A stretch of 64,000 bases of DNA from Pictodentalium vernedei (taxonomy: Eukaryota; Mollusca; Scaphopoda; Dentaliida; Dentaliidae). The notes beneath the pieces are model-generated. The model was not told the DNA's origin, made no database searches, and worked only from the letters and a program-made list of their open reading frames with translations. Position 1 is the first letter of the stretch. The number at the start of each line of letters is the position of its first letter. Shown here piece after piece: positions 21,586 to 33,261 of the stretch. Where the stretch lies: contig CM062295.1 of the NCBI GenBank assembly GCA_031216915.1, forward strand, positions 184,030,927 through 184,094,926, read 5' to 3'. The position numbers and the translations under genes were made by a program.

Positions 21586-21603
21586 ATTTGAAAACAAATT
21601 TAA

Positions 21604-21808
21604 CCCTGTACACTATGATATCAAAATAGCAAGGTTTTCAGCAGGAAATATTTCCCATAATGCAATTTGATATTTAGCCAAATATACCTTGTTTGGTAGT
21701 ACCCGGTGAGCTCTTTCAAACAAAATATAATTGTTTAATTTCACAGTTAAACAAGAGAAACACAGAGTGACTGTAGAAAATTGTGTTGCACTGTCAGAAT
21801 GCTGAGGG
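21604..21808. mobile_element. Family-3 TTAA MITE, reference copy
   Basis: TTAA at 21600-21603 and 21809-21812. Begins CCCTGTACACTATGATATC, ends CAGAATGCTGAGGG. Carries CCTTGTTTGGTAGTACCCG / CTCTTTCAAACAAAATA as the hairpin. Confidence 0.75.
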
Positions 21809-22049
21809 TTAACAACCAATCAGAAGCTTTCAGGTAGCCCAGCAGTGTTAGAAAATAACATAATATTTTGATTCATAGAGCTCATTGTGCTCTGTCAAAG
21901 AAGATATACTTGCTATAGTTTCATTTCTATTCAAGACAGTTTGTGGTGCCTGTTGTTCAGCTTCAGTGAACAGGGCATTTTGAAAATTATTGACTTTCAA
22001 ATATCTCTGTTGCATGGTATATTTTTGGATATTTTAATATCCATGTTAG

Positions 22050-22360
22050 GCCCCACAAAGTAGATTTTCTGTTTCTCAGGCCATTTTTTTGTAAAACTGC
22101 ATTTGGGTGAGCGTTTTTTTATTTTATTTTTGTATTTTGTAATTATTTCTTTGCCATTAATAAATAGTTCATGTTCTTGGTTTTTTTTATGTTTTAGGCC
22201 TCATTATCTAAAAAGTAGCATGGGTGGTGGTGTATTTTGTCCCTTGGGCACAACAAGGCTTTGCAATGCTAAAGCATTGCAAAGCCTTGTCGCACTCTAG
22301 GGACAAATTTATCAATATTATTAACTAGGGTAGAATTTCAGACATAAACCATGTAATTTT
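22050..22360. repeat. Interspersed repeat with hairpin, copy 2
   Basis: Second copy of the element at 20951-21260. Its hairpin is better preserved: CAAGGCTTTGCAATGC / GCATTGCAAAGCCTTG. Confidence 0.65.
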
Positions 22361-22681
22361 TATTTTTTAAGTTTGCATTGGTTATAAAAAGGGAGCATGC
22401 GGCAGCGAAAAGGACAATGCTGGAGGGCCTGAGAAACAGATTTTTAATTTTTTGGGGCCTTAATAGTATTTTTTATATATGGAAAATTATTTACGGTGGA
22501 ATCCAATTAATTGAATAACAGATTTGTCAGCGAAATATATTCAGTTAATCAAATCAGAATATTCAGTTAATCAGAACTTGGTAATTATTCTACACATTGG
22601 TTATAAATTGAGTATTTATTTTATTGTAACCAGAACTTATTAAAGGATTGAGTGCTGGAATCCCATGTAGGGACTCCATCC
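22361..22681. other. No recognisable feature
   Basis: TTATAAAAAGGG at about 22381 resembles a TATA box, but no coding frame follows. Confidence 0.3.
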
Positions 22682-22685
22682 TTAA

Positions 22686-22932
22686 TTTCTTGCATGCTGC
22701 TGGCAGATATTCCTGCCCAGGACAGGAAATCTCTTTCTACCATAATCAATACGTATAATCTGTGCACATTTAACCACACTTTCCTCCTGTAAATTGAAAA
22801 TATTTTTTGGCCAATAATTTCTTGAGTTAGATTTAGATGAATTTTCCATCAAATCTAGTCATGGCTTCTTCACAGCAGCCATGACTAGATTTGATGAAAA
22901 ATATTTTTAAAATACTCAGTGGGTTATAAGAG
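22686..22932. mobile_element. Family-4 TTAA MITE, reference copy
   Basis: TTAA (22682-22685) and TTGA (22933-22936) flank TTTCTTGCATGCTGCTGGCA ... ACTCAGTGGGTTATAAGAG. The hairpin is CAAATCTAGTCATGGCTTC / GCAGCCATGACTAGATTTG. Confidence 0.75.
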
Positions 22933-23018
22933 TTGAGTGCAGCAAATAAAATGTTTCATATTCTGTAAATGTGGTTCACATTAACTTTGAAGTGAAATTT
23001 ATTTCATCTGCACAGAGT

Positions 23019-23097
23019 TGCCTTGTTACTATTTTTTGGAGATTGCCTATTTATGTAGGCACTCTTCCATAAATTGTAACAAGGCAAAGACAGTGAA
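23019..23097. repeat. Hairpin element, second copy
   Basis: TTGCCTTGTTACTATTTTTT and CCATAAATTGTAACAAGGCA flank an inner GCCTA / TAGGC pair. Related to the copy at 8943-9006. Confidence 0.55.
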
Positions 23098-23329
23098 CAA
23101 ATTTTTTCAAACAAGAAAACTTTAGCACTCCACCAGTTAACTATTCGACTGCACATAAATGTAGTGGTGATAAATTGAGTAATTATTCTATCAAGATATA
23201 ATAGATAAGGCTAAAAAAATTGTTTTCATTCTCAGGCAGTCCCTCATTGAAATTGAACCTCCTAATTCAATGTTTTTATTGCCTTGCAGTGTCTTCCAAT
23301 ATTACTACAAGATCGGGAGACTCAAAACC

Positions 23330-23375
23330 TTTTCCCTTTTTTGATTGTCCATCCATCCGTCCGTCCATCCATCCA

Positions 23376-23421
<46 letters not shown>

Positions 23422-24258
23422 CATTCGTCCATCCATGCGAGAATATTCATAACTTGAGTACATTTTTATTTTTTATAATATGTGTTGGTCATAGGCATGC
23501 CCACACTAGTTATTTCTTTTCTATTATTTTTTTTTTTTCATTACTTGTTCACTTAGAAATTGTGTCCCTCCGAGCCAAATTTTGTCTGTTCAGCCTGTAT
23601 CTCGGGTATCGAATGTTCTGTTGCAATGAAATTTGCCATGAACACTGCTTATGGTATAGGCTTTAAAAAAAGGATTCAACAATATTTCTCACATTCTCCT
23701 TTTTAGAGTTATCCCCCTTTTTTGACTTAGAAATTGTAGGAAATAGACATTATTTGTCTGTTCAGCCTGTATCTCAGGCATGGGTTATCGGATTTCATTG
23801 AAATATGGCATGCAGTTGCCTATGACAAAGGCTTCTGCCTCATTGCATAAAACTTCCAAACACCAAATAATTTACCATACCTTTTGACTTAGAAATTGTT
23901 GGAAATTGTTGAAAACTTTCGAAGAAAATTGGAGGGGGGGGGGGGGGGCATACTGGATTGGGGTTATCGGATTTCAGTGAAATATGGCATGCAGTTTGCC
24001 TATGACAAAGGCTTCTGCCTCATTACATAAAACTTCAAAACACCAAACAATTTACCATACCTTTTGACTTAGAAATTGTTGGAAATTGAAGAAAATGGAA
24101 GGGGGGGGGGTATACTTGATTGCATCCGTCCATCTGTGCATCCATCCGTCAGTCCGTATGAGAATATTCATAAATAATATTTGTTGGTCATAGGTATGCC
24201 CACACTAGGCGGTACACCACAAGGGGGTATGCACCGGATGAAAGTCCCGCTCTTGTTA
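23330..24258 (+). mobile_element. HINE-P element, copy 2
   Basis: Head of CATCC and (TCTG)n at 23345-23430. Body units are marked by TTTGTCTGTTCAGCCTGTAT at 23581 and 23753, a 172 bp step. Long poly-G runs sit near 23933-23948 and 24100. The tail TATGCCCACACTAGGCGG ... GGGGGTATGCACCGG ends CCCGCTCTTGTTA. The plus-strand frame 23220-23666 is a product of the (TCTG)n tract and not a gene. Confidence 0.55.
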
Positions 24259-24858
24259 TTTTCTATAATATTTGTTGGTCATAGCTATGCCCACACTAGT
24301 TATTTTTCTTTTTATTGCTTGTTCACTTAGAAATTGTGTCTGTCGGAGCCAAATTTTGTCTGTTCAGCCTGTATCTCAGGTATCAAATGTTCTATTGCAA
24401 TGAAATTTGCCATGAACACTGCTTATGGTATAGGCTTTAAAAAAAGGATTCAACAATGTTTCTCTCATTCTACTTTTTAGAGTTATCCCCCTTTTTTGAC
24501 TTTGAAATTGTTGAAAATAGACATTATTTGTCTGTTTAGCCTGTATCTCAGGTATGTGTTATCGGATTTCAGTGAAATATGGCACGCAGTTTGCCTATGA
24601 CAAAGGTTTCTGTCTCATTGCATAAAACTTCCAAGCACCAAACAATTTACCATACCTTTTGACTTAGAAATTGTTGAAAACTTTCGAAGAAAATGGGGTG
24701 GAGGGGTATACTGGATTGCGTCCGCCCATCTGTGCATCCGACCATCAGTCCGTACGAGAATATTCATAAATAATATTTGTTGATCATAGGTATGCCCACA
24801 CTAGGCGGTACACCATGTGGGGGTATGCACCGGACAACAGTCCAGCTCTTGTTGGAGT
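24259..24858 (+). mobile_element. HINE-P partial tandem copy
   Basis: Repeats 23470-24258 from TATTTGTTGGTCATAG on, with body marks at 24355 and 24527 (again 172 bp), a short CATCC head at 24720 and a second tail ending CCAGCTCTTGTTGG. Confidence 0.55.
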
Positions 24859-25318
24859 GTTCCCACAGGCACCCTCCAGTAAGTTGTTACAAAACAAATT
24901 TATATGAACATTTGCGTTTGACAGAATATGAAATATGAACAAGGAAACTATTGGCTTTTGCACTGGTAACCTCATTTTATTGAAAGCCCAGATAATGGCT
25001 TTAAGCCCTCAACCAGTTAATCTTTTGGACGTTGCTTAATCTTTTTTATAATCCTGGAAGATAATAATCATTTGCTACCAGTTTATTTGGAGTGAATAAA
25101 CAAGTGAGTAAATAATGATGAAATTATTTTGTAAACATTAATAATAGCCTTTTAATTTGTTATTGTCTATGTTTTTATTATTTGTAGGTTTTTTTTCAAA
25201 CTAAAATACTTGAACGTGGCAAGTAATACTAAATTAAAATATCGTACTTTGAGTGGAACGAGGTGCCATCAGCAATGCTATATCATTCAGATGGCGCCTC
25301 GTTGCACCCTGAGCATGA

Positions 25319-27455
25319 TACATAGAGGATATCGAGTGTTTTTGAGTGGATACCGAAAATTATCTCATGAGTTACTGAGACAAATGTTTATTTTTTGCGA
25401 GCGTTTGCGCAAGCAAAAATAACCATTTGTCTCAGTCACGAGTGGGATAATTTTTGCCATCCACTCCAAAACACTAGATTTTCTTTTTATTATACGCTTT
25501 TTAGCTCACCTGGCCAAAAAGTCCATGTGAGCTTTTCTCATCACTTGGTATCCGTTGTTGTCCACTGTCCGTCGTCCATAAACTTTTAACATTTCCATCT
25601 TCTCTGTAACCGCTTAGCAGGTGTGAACCAAACTTGGCAGGAATGGTCTATGGCAGGTCCTCTTTTTGTTCCCGTCGGATGAAAAACATGGCTTCCAGAG
25701 TCATTCTTTGATTCTGGTTGGTGGATTTTCAAAAGTCTTCTCTGAAAACACAAGGCCAAATGTTTTGAAACTTCTCATAAATGATGACTGGGACCCCCTC
25801 TGCCAAAGATCCTCATTTAATGTTGATCGGGTCACAAACATGGCCACAATTGCGGCTTATAGTTACTATAGAAACCCTATGGGAAATCACATTTTCATCT
25901 TCTGCTCTGGAACTTCTGAGCCCACATGAACCAAACCTGGCAGGGATAGTCTATGGGAGGTCCTCTCCAAACGATCCTCATTTTGTTCCTGTGGGTTGAA
26001 AAACATGGCCGCCAGAGGCATTTTTTGATTCTGGTTGGTGGATATTGAAAAATCTTCTCCTCTGAAACTACCAGGCCAAATGTTTCGATACTTCACATAA
26101 ATGTCCCCCTCTACTAACGATCCTCATTTAATGTTGATCGGGTTGTAAACATGGCTGTAATTGCAGCTTATAGTTACTATAGAAACCCTATGAGAAATCA
26201 CATTTTCATCTTCTTCTCTGGAACTACTGAGTTGACGTGAACCAAACCTGGCAGGGATAGTCTATGGGAGCTCCTCTACAAACGATCCTCATTTTGTTCC
26301 CATGGGTTTGAAAACATGGCCGCCAGAAGCATTCTTTGATTCTGATTGGTGGATTTTGAAAAATCTTCTCTGAAACCACAGGGCCAAATGTTTTGAAACT
26401 TTGCGTGGTTGATGACTGGGACCCCCTCTACCAGTGATCCTCATTTAATGTTGATCGGGTTGCAAATATGGCTCAGTTGTGGCTTATAGTTACTATAGAA
26501 AACCCTATGGGAAATCACATTTTCATCTCTCTGGAACTACTGAGCCGACGTGAACCAAACTTAGCAGGAATGGTCAAAATGAGACCCTCTACAAACGGTC
26601 CTCTTTTTGTTCCCGTTGGTTGGGAAATATGGCCACCAGAGACATTCTCTGATTCTGATTGATGGATTTTGCAAAAATGTTACCGTGCATCGAAAAACAT
26701 GGCTGTCAGAAGCATTTTTTGTTTCCGAATGGTGGATTTTGAAAAAATCTTCTCATCTGAAACCACGGGGCCAAATATTTTGAAACTTTGCATGGTTGAT
26801 GACTGGGACACCCTCTACCAACGTTCCTCATTTAATGTTGATCATGTTGCAAACATGGCCACAATTGCGGCTTATATTTACTATGGAAAACCCTATGGGA
26901 AATCACATTTTCATCTTCTCTCTGGAATTACTGAGCCGACGTGAACCAAACTTGGCAGGAATGGTCTATAGGATGCCCTCTACAAACAATCCTCTGTTTG
27001 TTCCCGTTGGTTGGAAAATATAGCCACCAGAGACATTCTCCGATTCTGATTGATGGATATCGCAAAATATTCCTCTCTGAAACTACAAAGTCAAATATTT
27101 TGAAACTTCATGTGATTGAGGACTGGGACACCTTCTACCAATGATCACGATGTGTTGTTGCAAACACAGCAACAATTGCAGCTCATAGTTACCATGGAAA
27201 GCCTATGGGAAATCACATTTTTATATGTAGTTCCAGGTGAGCAATTACAGGCTCTTTAGAGCCTCTAGTTATAAGAACCTGATCATTCCTATCGATGATT
27301 CCACTCGTTTCAACCTTGAATTGATGCATGAAAGTAAACAGCTGATGCGCATTAATACGCGGAAGTGTTTTGATCGATACTCGGAACAGGTAGCGTCTTG
27401 CGATCTGATTCAGCTAGCGGGTTTCATGCATCAATTCAAGGTGAATACATGTTGA
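25319..27455. repeat. Interspersed repeat X, copy 1, carrying HINE-C
   Basis: 25319-25503 and 27269-27455 align with the uninterrupted copy at 47191-47675. Shared text includes GAGTGTTTTTGAGTGGATAC, the GAGCG(T/C)TTGCG hairpin, TTTTTATTATACGCTTTTT, TTCCACTCGTTTCAACC, GCATGAAAGTAAACAGC and CATGCATCAATTCAAGG. The HINE-C element at 25504-27268 is absent from the 47 kb copy. Confidence 0.8.
25504..27268 (+). mobile_element. HINE-C element, precise ends known
   Basis: Head GCTCACCTGGCC pairs with ATGTGAGC. The tail has AGGTGAGC (inverted partner of the head), the hairpin GGCTCTTTAGAGCC and ends CTAG, which fits the CTRR end and nearby 3' hairpin of Helitron-type elements. TTA occurs at both borders (25501-25503, 27269-27271). 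The empty site at 47373-47375 carries one TTA. Inside are five units marked by GTGAACCAAACxTGGCAGG at 25625, 25928, 26239, 26552 and 26943 (303-313 bp; the last interval is 391 bp because of a small internal duplication). No ORF has protein homology. Confidence 0.75.
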
Positions 27456-28364
27456 TAATAGTTTGTTATGACATCGCAATTTGATTTTGTTCAAATCAAG
27501 TTGCCTCGCCCCTCGGTAGGGCCACGCCCAAAAGTGTGCTTAAATCTTAAAAAATCTTGAATTTTGAATTTATACTGTGAAAATGAAAAGTTCTATATCT
27601 TCACAGTGGGGGATACTATTTCTATCGTTCCGCATTTTTTTCGATAATCTATCGTTTAGCATAATAAATGGTTATTTTCTCATTTACCAGATTCCACTTG
27701 GCATTAAAATCTCTCATTTGACACCCCAAAAAATTCATTTGGCGCTAAAACAGTTGCACTTGGCCCCAAAATATTTCGGGCCAGTATGAATTATGACAGT
27801 GGTTCATTGTCATGTGTATTTTCTTGTGGTTCCTCATGTTTCTTCTGGTCTAGAAAGTAAAGGCGTCGTTAGATGTTACAGGGTGCCAAATGAACCTGTG
27901 TGTACTGTACTTCGATGGTGTTTTTGGCTATGTAAAATTTGTATTGCAGACTATGGAAAAAGTTGGGAAAATGTGCAGCCAAATCTGTATTAAGCGATAT
28001 TTAATTAAGTGAGACCCACTGTACTAACAGATCTCTTTGAATGAGGTACTTTCTGTGTTTCAGCATAAAACTTGCTGAAACATGCCAAATGTGTTTTGTA
28101 GGGGTTTTTTTAGCATTCCTTTGAATTTAGTGCTCATTAATGTATAAAATATAATATTTGTTGATTTGTAAAAAAAAAAATCAAATTGTGCAATAATATA
28201 ACTATTGTAAGTTTTATTACAGGCTTTTTTGTTAACAAAATAGCGAATAAATAATGTGACATCTCTTTATGTATTCGGCTGGTTTACTGTTGCGATACGG
28301 TGCCTAATACCCTTAATCTAGAGACACATTTGAAAGGCATCCCAGTTGGCCTTCAATGTTTGAT
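27456..28364. other. Mostly unrecognised sequence
   Basis: 27570-27690 (CTATATCTTCACAGTGGGGG, CGATAATCTATCGTTTAGC) recurs at about 47835-47935, so it extends repeat X or a neighbour of it. The rest shows no supported feature. Confidence 0.45.
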
Positions 28365-28530
28365 AAAATAATTGTTGAAGGGTAATACACACGGGTAAAA
28401 CAGGACCTGGTAACAAATGTCTTGGGTGGAAGTTCTCTAAAATGGGCAACATTTAACAATTGACTGTCTTGACTTCATATCCATGTTACAGTCACGATTA
28501 GCCATGAGCTCATATTGTAACACCTGAGGC
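28365..28530 (+). mobile_element. Decayed SINE of the 8210 type
   Basis: GGTGGAAGTTCTCTAAAATG, CTTCATATCCATGTTACAGT and CACGATTAGCCAT follow the order of 28717-28927. The 5' end and tail are degraded. Confidence 0.45.
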
Positions 28531-28716
28531 TATTAGGAAAGATTAAATTATTCCTGCAAACTTGCAGGCTAACTTCTTCCATATATGACAAAAAATATTC
28601 AACATAAAGGTTAAAAAACTGATTCCAATCAACCCTCTGTGATCAAATGTTGAAGTGTCGTTGCGAATTTTCTCACAAATGATGCCTGCATGTAACCTAT
28701 AACATCGCCGTTTTCC

Positions 28717-28927
28717 GTGGGAACCCCGGGAAGAGAAGCAGTGCTTGTTTACCGTAGTAAACAGACTGTTTTACGGCCCGGGTAAAACTGGATCCGGTCA
28801 CCAGTCCCTGGGATGGAAGTTCTCTAAAGGAGCAAAATGGGCATAAACGATTGGCTGGACTTGACTTTATATCCATGTTGCGGTCACATTTAGTTTGGCC
28901 ATTGTGCACTCTAATAAATAATAAATA
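28717..28927 (+). mobile_element. SINE of the 8210 type
   Basis: GGGAACCCCGGGAAGAGAAG, GTTTACCGTAGTAAAC (hairpin), GTCACCAGTCCCTGGGATGG, TTTGGCCATTGTGCA and (AATA)n end. It matches 8210-8442 throughout. Confidence 0.65.
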
Positions 28928-28929
28928 AC

Positions 28930-29688
28930 ATCACCGTAATGATGATTTACGGGTTTGCTCAAAGCAAACTAATTTCGGTCACATTTGCAATAATGTGGAA
29001 ACGGCGAGAGATCATTTTCGCACCATATTTTGAATCAAATTCTTGAACATTGTTCAGAATCCGTGAGGTAGGGACATGCGAAGATTCGAAGTTCGATTCG
29101 AAATCTTCCCAGTGATTCGATTCGATTCGATTTCAGTCGCGCCGATTCGGAAGTTTTCGAATCATGGAGATGTTCTTAAACTCCTACAAAGTGTCTCTCC
29201 TTGGACTCTTTTTCTATCACCTGGTATCCTGTAAAGAAACGGTCATACCAAACACCGAAGGATATCGAGGTATACTGAGTTATATCGAGGTGAAGGAAAC
29301 TAAGGGTAGGAAAAGGGTGAGGGGGACCAGGGTTTTCGCGCGCCGAAGCCGCGCTGGAACCCCTCGAGGCCCCTTTTGCGTAATAGATATCAAGTTAATG
29401 CCAGCCGCAGGTAGTGAGTAGAGGAGCCATGAGATCAGCCGTTTCCCATTAGGGCTCATCTGGTGGAAGATTTGGAGTCTTTGGAAGCTCTCTCATTATC
29501 GGTGGAATTCCTGGTCACGGATTTTGCAGACCTCGAGCTGTCTGTAGCTAAATTGATACAGCATCTTCTCGTGTAGTGATTCGATACGATGTTTGGAGCA
29601 ATATTGTATGTACTGCTCGATCGTAAGTCGAGCTTAAAGCTGCCGAAGTTCCTGATGGCGTTTCCATCGGGGCGGTCAATGAAATCTC
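28930..29688. other. No gene; low-complexity GATTCG stretch
   Basis: 29075-29160 has repeated GATTCGATTCG with TAGGGACATGCGAAGATTC at 29068, reminiscent of the hAT-like end at 4068 but without a partner. The remainder is unrecognised. Confidence 0.35.
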
Positions 29689-30266
29689 TCAATCGTCTCT
29701 GTTCTGACTTTCCTCCTCCGAGTCCAGCGAGGTGGTGCTGGGGTTCGAGCGGTCCAGACTGATGGGAGATCCAGGTTCGGATATGGCGACCTCCAACTCC
29801 TCCACCCCCCCCCCCCCCTCATCCTCCTGCTCCACCTCCCTGCCTTCTGACCTTTTCGGCGAAGAGGTGCAGGATGGCGTGGGAGGGGAGGCTGGAGGTG
29901 ATGGTTTGACAGTGGTCACCCTGTTCACCTGGTTAACCGTCTCAGCCTTTCTCCGCTCAAGCCAAGCTTCTGACCGTCTGGCGTCATGTCTTCTGGCCGA
30001 TGGTGGTTTCCTTTTCTTCTTCTGCTGTGGTGGCTGGTCTTCTTGGCCCTTTCCAGGCTTTCCAGATTTGGGGTCTGGACCCTTCTACAGGTGTGGACTA
30101 GTGTGACCCCCTCCTCGCGAAAGGCACTGGCACTACCTGAAGAGGGTTTCTGGATATATTTGATGGATAGCTGAATGCAATCCCTTTCAAAATGGATAAA
30201 CCAGTTGATAAGAAAGCTGGCATTCAGCGCCATCAAATTACCCCGGACTTTTGGTAGGAGATCCAT
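29689..30266 (-). pseudogene. Broken retroelement ORF1 (gag-like), minus copy
   Basis: Two minus-strand frames (30266-29925, then 29928-29689) follow on from one another with a four-base overlap. The first has an N-terminal segment (residues about 15-40, pattern NWxIxFExDxxQL) followed by a Ser/Pro-rich part and a basic region near residues 75-95 (KKTSHHSRRRKGNHHRPE). The second is Pro/Ser-rich, then strongly acidic. The same plan, head to head, is found in 30568-31322. A structured N-terminus followed by a basic nucleic-acid-binding tract suits the first ORF of non-LTR retroelements; the identification is by plan only. No start context or downstream RT is seen. Confidence 0.4.
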
Positions 30267-30567
30267 AGCTTCTGATCAGGTGCTAATTAGAGAGATTTGA
30301 CAAGTGTGTACGATCATTTGGACAGTCGAGCATTCAAAAAATGAAAAAGAAAATGGGGTGTGGGGTGGTGTGTTATGAGTATATGAATAGATTAAGCCGC
30401 ATGCGCGTGGTTTTAATGCCATATTTGAGAATTCTGAACGCTAAAGTAATGGCGTTCGTTGAAAAATCTTCCCCTCGGTATTTAGTAGGTGGCTTGATAA
30501 TTGGTATTTAAACTTCATTCCCATCGTTGATTTCAAAGCGTGCAGACGGACTTTTACTCAGCTTACT

Positions 30568-31322
30568 ATGGAGAACTTCGCAATCCAGATTCATCCCAAG
30601 AAAGCCCTGTCAGCTCTGGACATCTCTCGTCCTTTCAACTGGATTATCCAGATGAACGGCGAAAATGTCCAGCTGACCCTGGAATTTGAGACAGAGAACA
30701 CTACCCCACCTTCCTCGGGGAGAGGTAGCACCTTTGGTGAGAGGATCCCCTCTAACACTGGTCCTCACCCAAGAGAGTCCGGGACCCTGGAAAGAGACAG
30801 AAGAAAAAGAAGAGTCAATCGACCAGGCGCCGAGATGCCCGGCGGCTGGAAGCTTTCCTGAGAAGGAAGAGAAGGCGGAGAAGAAGACCTAGGAAGCCAC
30901 TACCATTTCCCCACCTTCTACCCTAGTAACTCCCATCCACGCCCCAGTTGCCTCCCATCGGGGGACAACCTGGAGGATGGAGACGTTAAAAGTGAGACTG
31001 AGATGAAAACTGGCTTTCCGAAGCCCTCTTCTCCAATCTCTCCCCTTCCTCCGGATCAGGAACAAGGACTTCCGGACCTCATGAATGTCCTGGAAAGCAT
31101 GAGAGAGGAAGTCAGAGAAGTCACCAGAGGCAAAGGAAGGCACCGACGGATCGACGGTACTTGTGGCAGAGCTTAACTTTCAGAAAACTCCTGAGGCAGC
31201 TAGGACTAGACCCTTCCACCCAAGTCAGTCCTCTGACATCAACAAGACCAACAACCACTTCAGTCTCACCATCAAAACCTCCTCCACCAAAGAAGAAAAA
31301 CAAGAGACACAAACGCCACTAA
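30568..31322 (+). pseudogene. Broken retroelement ORF1 (gag-like), plus copy
   Basis: ATG at 30568. Residues about 22-40 give FNWIIQMNGENVQLTLEFE, a close counterpart of the minus-strand copy. After a frameshift near 30780 the basic box STRRRDARRLEAFLRRKR appears in another frame (to about 30927); such arginine-rich boxes are common in invertebrate mobile-element ORF1 proteins. Further frameshifts lead to a proline-lysine tail, PPPPKKKNKRHKRH, ending at 31322. I infer a decayed nucleic-acid-binding ORF1. The two copies start about 300 bp apart and diverge. Confidence 0.5.
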
Positions 31323-31735
31323 ACAGCCAGAGGGGGTCGTAAGGGGCTTGCCCCTGCGCGCCTCCGGTGCGCGAAACCATCGACTCGGATAAGCAGATTA
31401 GTATTTACAGCGGCTGCACCTCTATGAGCGACAGTGTGAAATGTTAATCACATTGTGCCTTGTTAATTAGTTCTCTTTGTGGCTGTCGGCAATTGTCTTC
31501 TTTGTTTTGATAGTAAAATATCGTAACATCAGGAATAGTATTTTTGAAAGTGGTGATTTTTCATTCGACAACGATGCAAAAAAACTTGCCGTAGGAAAGA
31601 GATGTGGTCAGCACTCACGGCTGACCAACGGGACCGACGAATTAAAAAGTTACCGACTTACGTTTCCAATAATTCTAAAAATCAAACTTCGACAGACGGA
31701 CGTTTGACCATACATACAACGGTGGCAATTGCAAA
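31323..31735. other. No recognisable gene
   Basis: CGCGCCTCCGGTGCGCG at about 31357 is a short GC hairpin. A similar one (GCGCGCCTTCGGCGCGC) is at about 51502. Otherwise nothing is supported. Confidence 0.35.
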
Positions 31736-31751
31736 AAACCTAATGAAGTAA

Positions 31752-31974
31752 TAATAATAATAATAACTCAGGTGAGAATGCCTTGATTAGCCCTGTTCTC
31801 TCAAATGCCTCCTTATCCACACGCCTCTTCTCTCCTCCTAACGCTCTGAGACGAACTGCCTGATGACATCCCGTGCCCCATTCTTCCCAGTCTCTCCGAT
31901 AAGCAAAGGGGATACTAACCCTTCCTTTTGTGTCACCCACTAACCACATGTCCTTCATTCTTCCACCCCACATA
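31752..31974 (-). mobile_element. LINE 3' fragment, copy 1
   Basis: On the minus strand the sequence matches the LINE pieces ending at 44566 and 63468: CCTTCTTATC-type order, ATGACATCCCGTGCCCCATT, CACCCACTAACCACATGTCC (plus-strand text), then CTCAGGTGAGAAxGCCTTG next to a (TAA)n tract that would be the 3' tail. Only about 220 bp remain, a typical 5' truncation. Confidence 0.65.
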
Positions 31975-33261
31975 CAAATACAAGCTGTAGCTTTGGGTTT
32001 ATCGGACACAGCTGAGCGAAACTTACCACGGTACTCCACAAAAGCCCAATAATGGCATAAAGCCAATAATGGTAAAACAATAAACAAACAAACAAAAAAT
32101 ATAAAAAAACATTTAAAAAAGTTTTTTCCGGCCCAAAGCCCGGATAAAAGCTGAGTTTTATTTTTAGCTCAACTTTGGCGAAGCCAAATTTGAGCTTTAG
32201 TCATGGCCCGTTGTCCGTCTGTCCGTCTGTCAACAATTGGATGCGGCTCGGGCTAGAGGCCGTATTTATGAACCGATCTTTACGAAACTTCTTGGGTACC
32301 TTTGTTATGACCGTGGGACGAGAACGAGTGTTTTTGGGTGCGGTCCAAAATTCAAGATGGCTGCCAGCCGCCATTTTGTACCGACGATGCAGAAATCTGT
32401 TTTTAGTACAGAACTTCCATATGAAAGCTCTGATTTGAATAATTTTTTGTATGAATGTTTAGTACCATGGGATACATCACATATAATACGGGTTTTTCTC
32501 TCGTGCGTAAATTGTGCAAATTAGACTAATTTTGATGTTTTTAGCTCACCTGAGCGAAGCTCAAGGGGAGCTTTACTAATCACTTTCTGTCCGTCGTCCG
32601 GCGTCCGTCGTCCGTCGTCGTCCGTCCGGCGTTAACTTTACATTATCGACTTCTCCTCCTAAACCACTAGCCCAATTTTATTCAAATGTTGGCTAAATGT
32701 TTATTACCTAATGCCAATTCAGATCTGTTCAAATGAAGTTGCCCCTCCTCCTGGGTGGTGCCACGCCCCCAAGGGGCACCAAAATCTTTGTAAATCTTCT
32801 TCTCATGAACCAGCAGTAGCAGAGACTTGATATTTGGTGTGCAGCTTCCTTTTGAGGTGTAGACTCAGATTTGTTCAAGAGAAGTTTGTGGGGCTATACT
32901 TGGCGTCGTTATGGGAGGGGCAAAATTTTTTGCCCCGCCCAAAATTTCTATTTTCCAAACCGAGAGGCTGATTTGAACGAAATTTTATGTGAGGGCTTAT
33001 TGGGTCATGAGTACTTGATTTATGCAAAAAAAAATTTTCCCGCAGCCCCGTGGGAACCGCAGGAGCTAAAAATAGAAAAAATTTAAAACGCCCATATCTC
33101 CAAAACTGCACGGCACTGAGAATTTTTATTTGGTGTGCAGCTTCCTTAGGACCAACAGAAAGGATTGGTAAAAAAAAATTGCCATCGGTTTTATCATAGG
33201 GTACAGTTTCGGGACTTTGAAAAAGTGCTGAGTCAGCACTTTTTAACACTGTAGGCAATGG

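Noticed and set aside
22381-22392. TATA-like TTATAAAAAGGG as a promoter
   Set aside because: No coding frame or conserved start region lies downstream.
23220-23666. 148-residue open frame
   Set aside because: Its centre is a (TCTG)n/(TCCA)n short tandem tract within a HINE-P element, and there is no domain.
29732-30106. 124-residue plus-strand frame
   Set aside because: It is antisense to the gag-like fragment, whose residues make better sense, and is Ser/Pro low-complexity.
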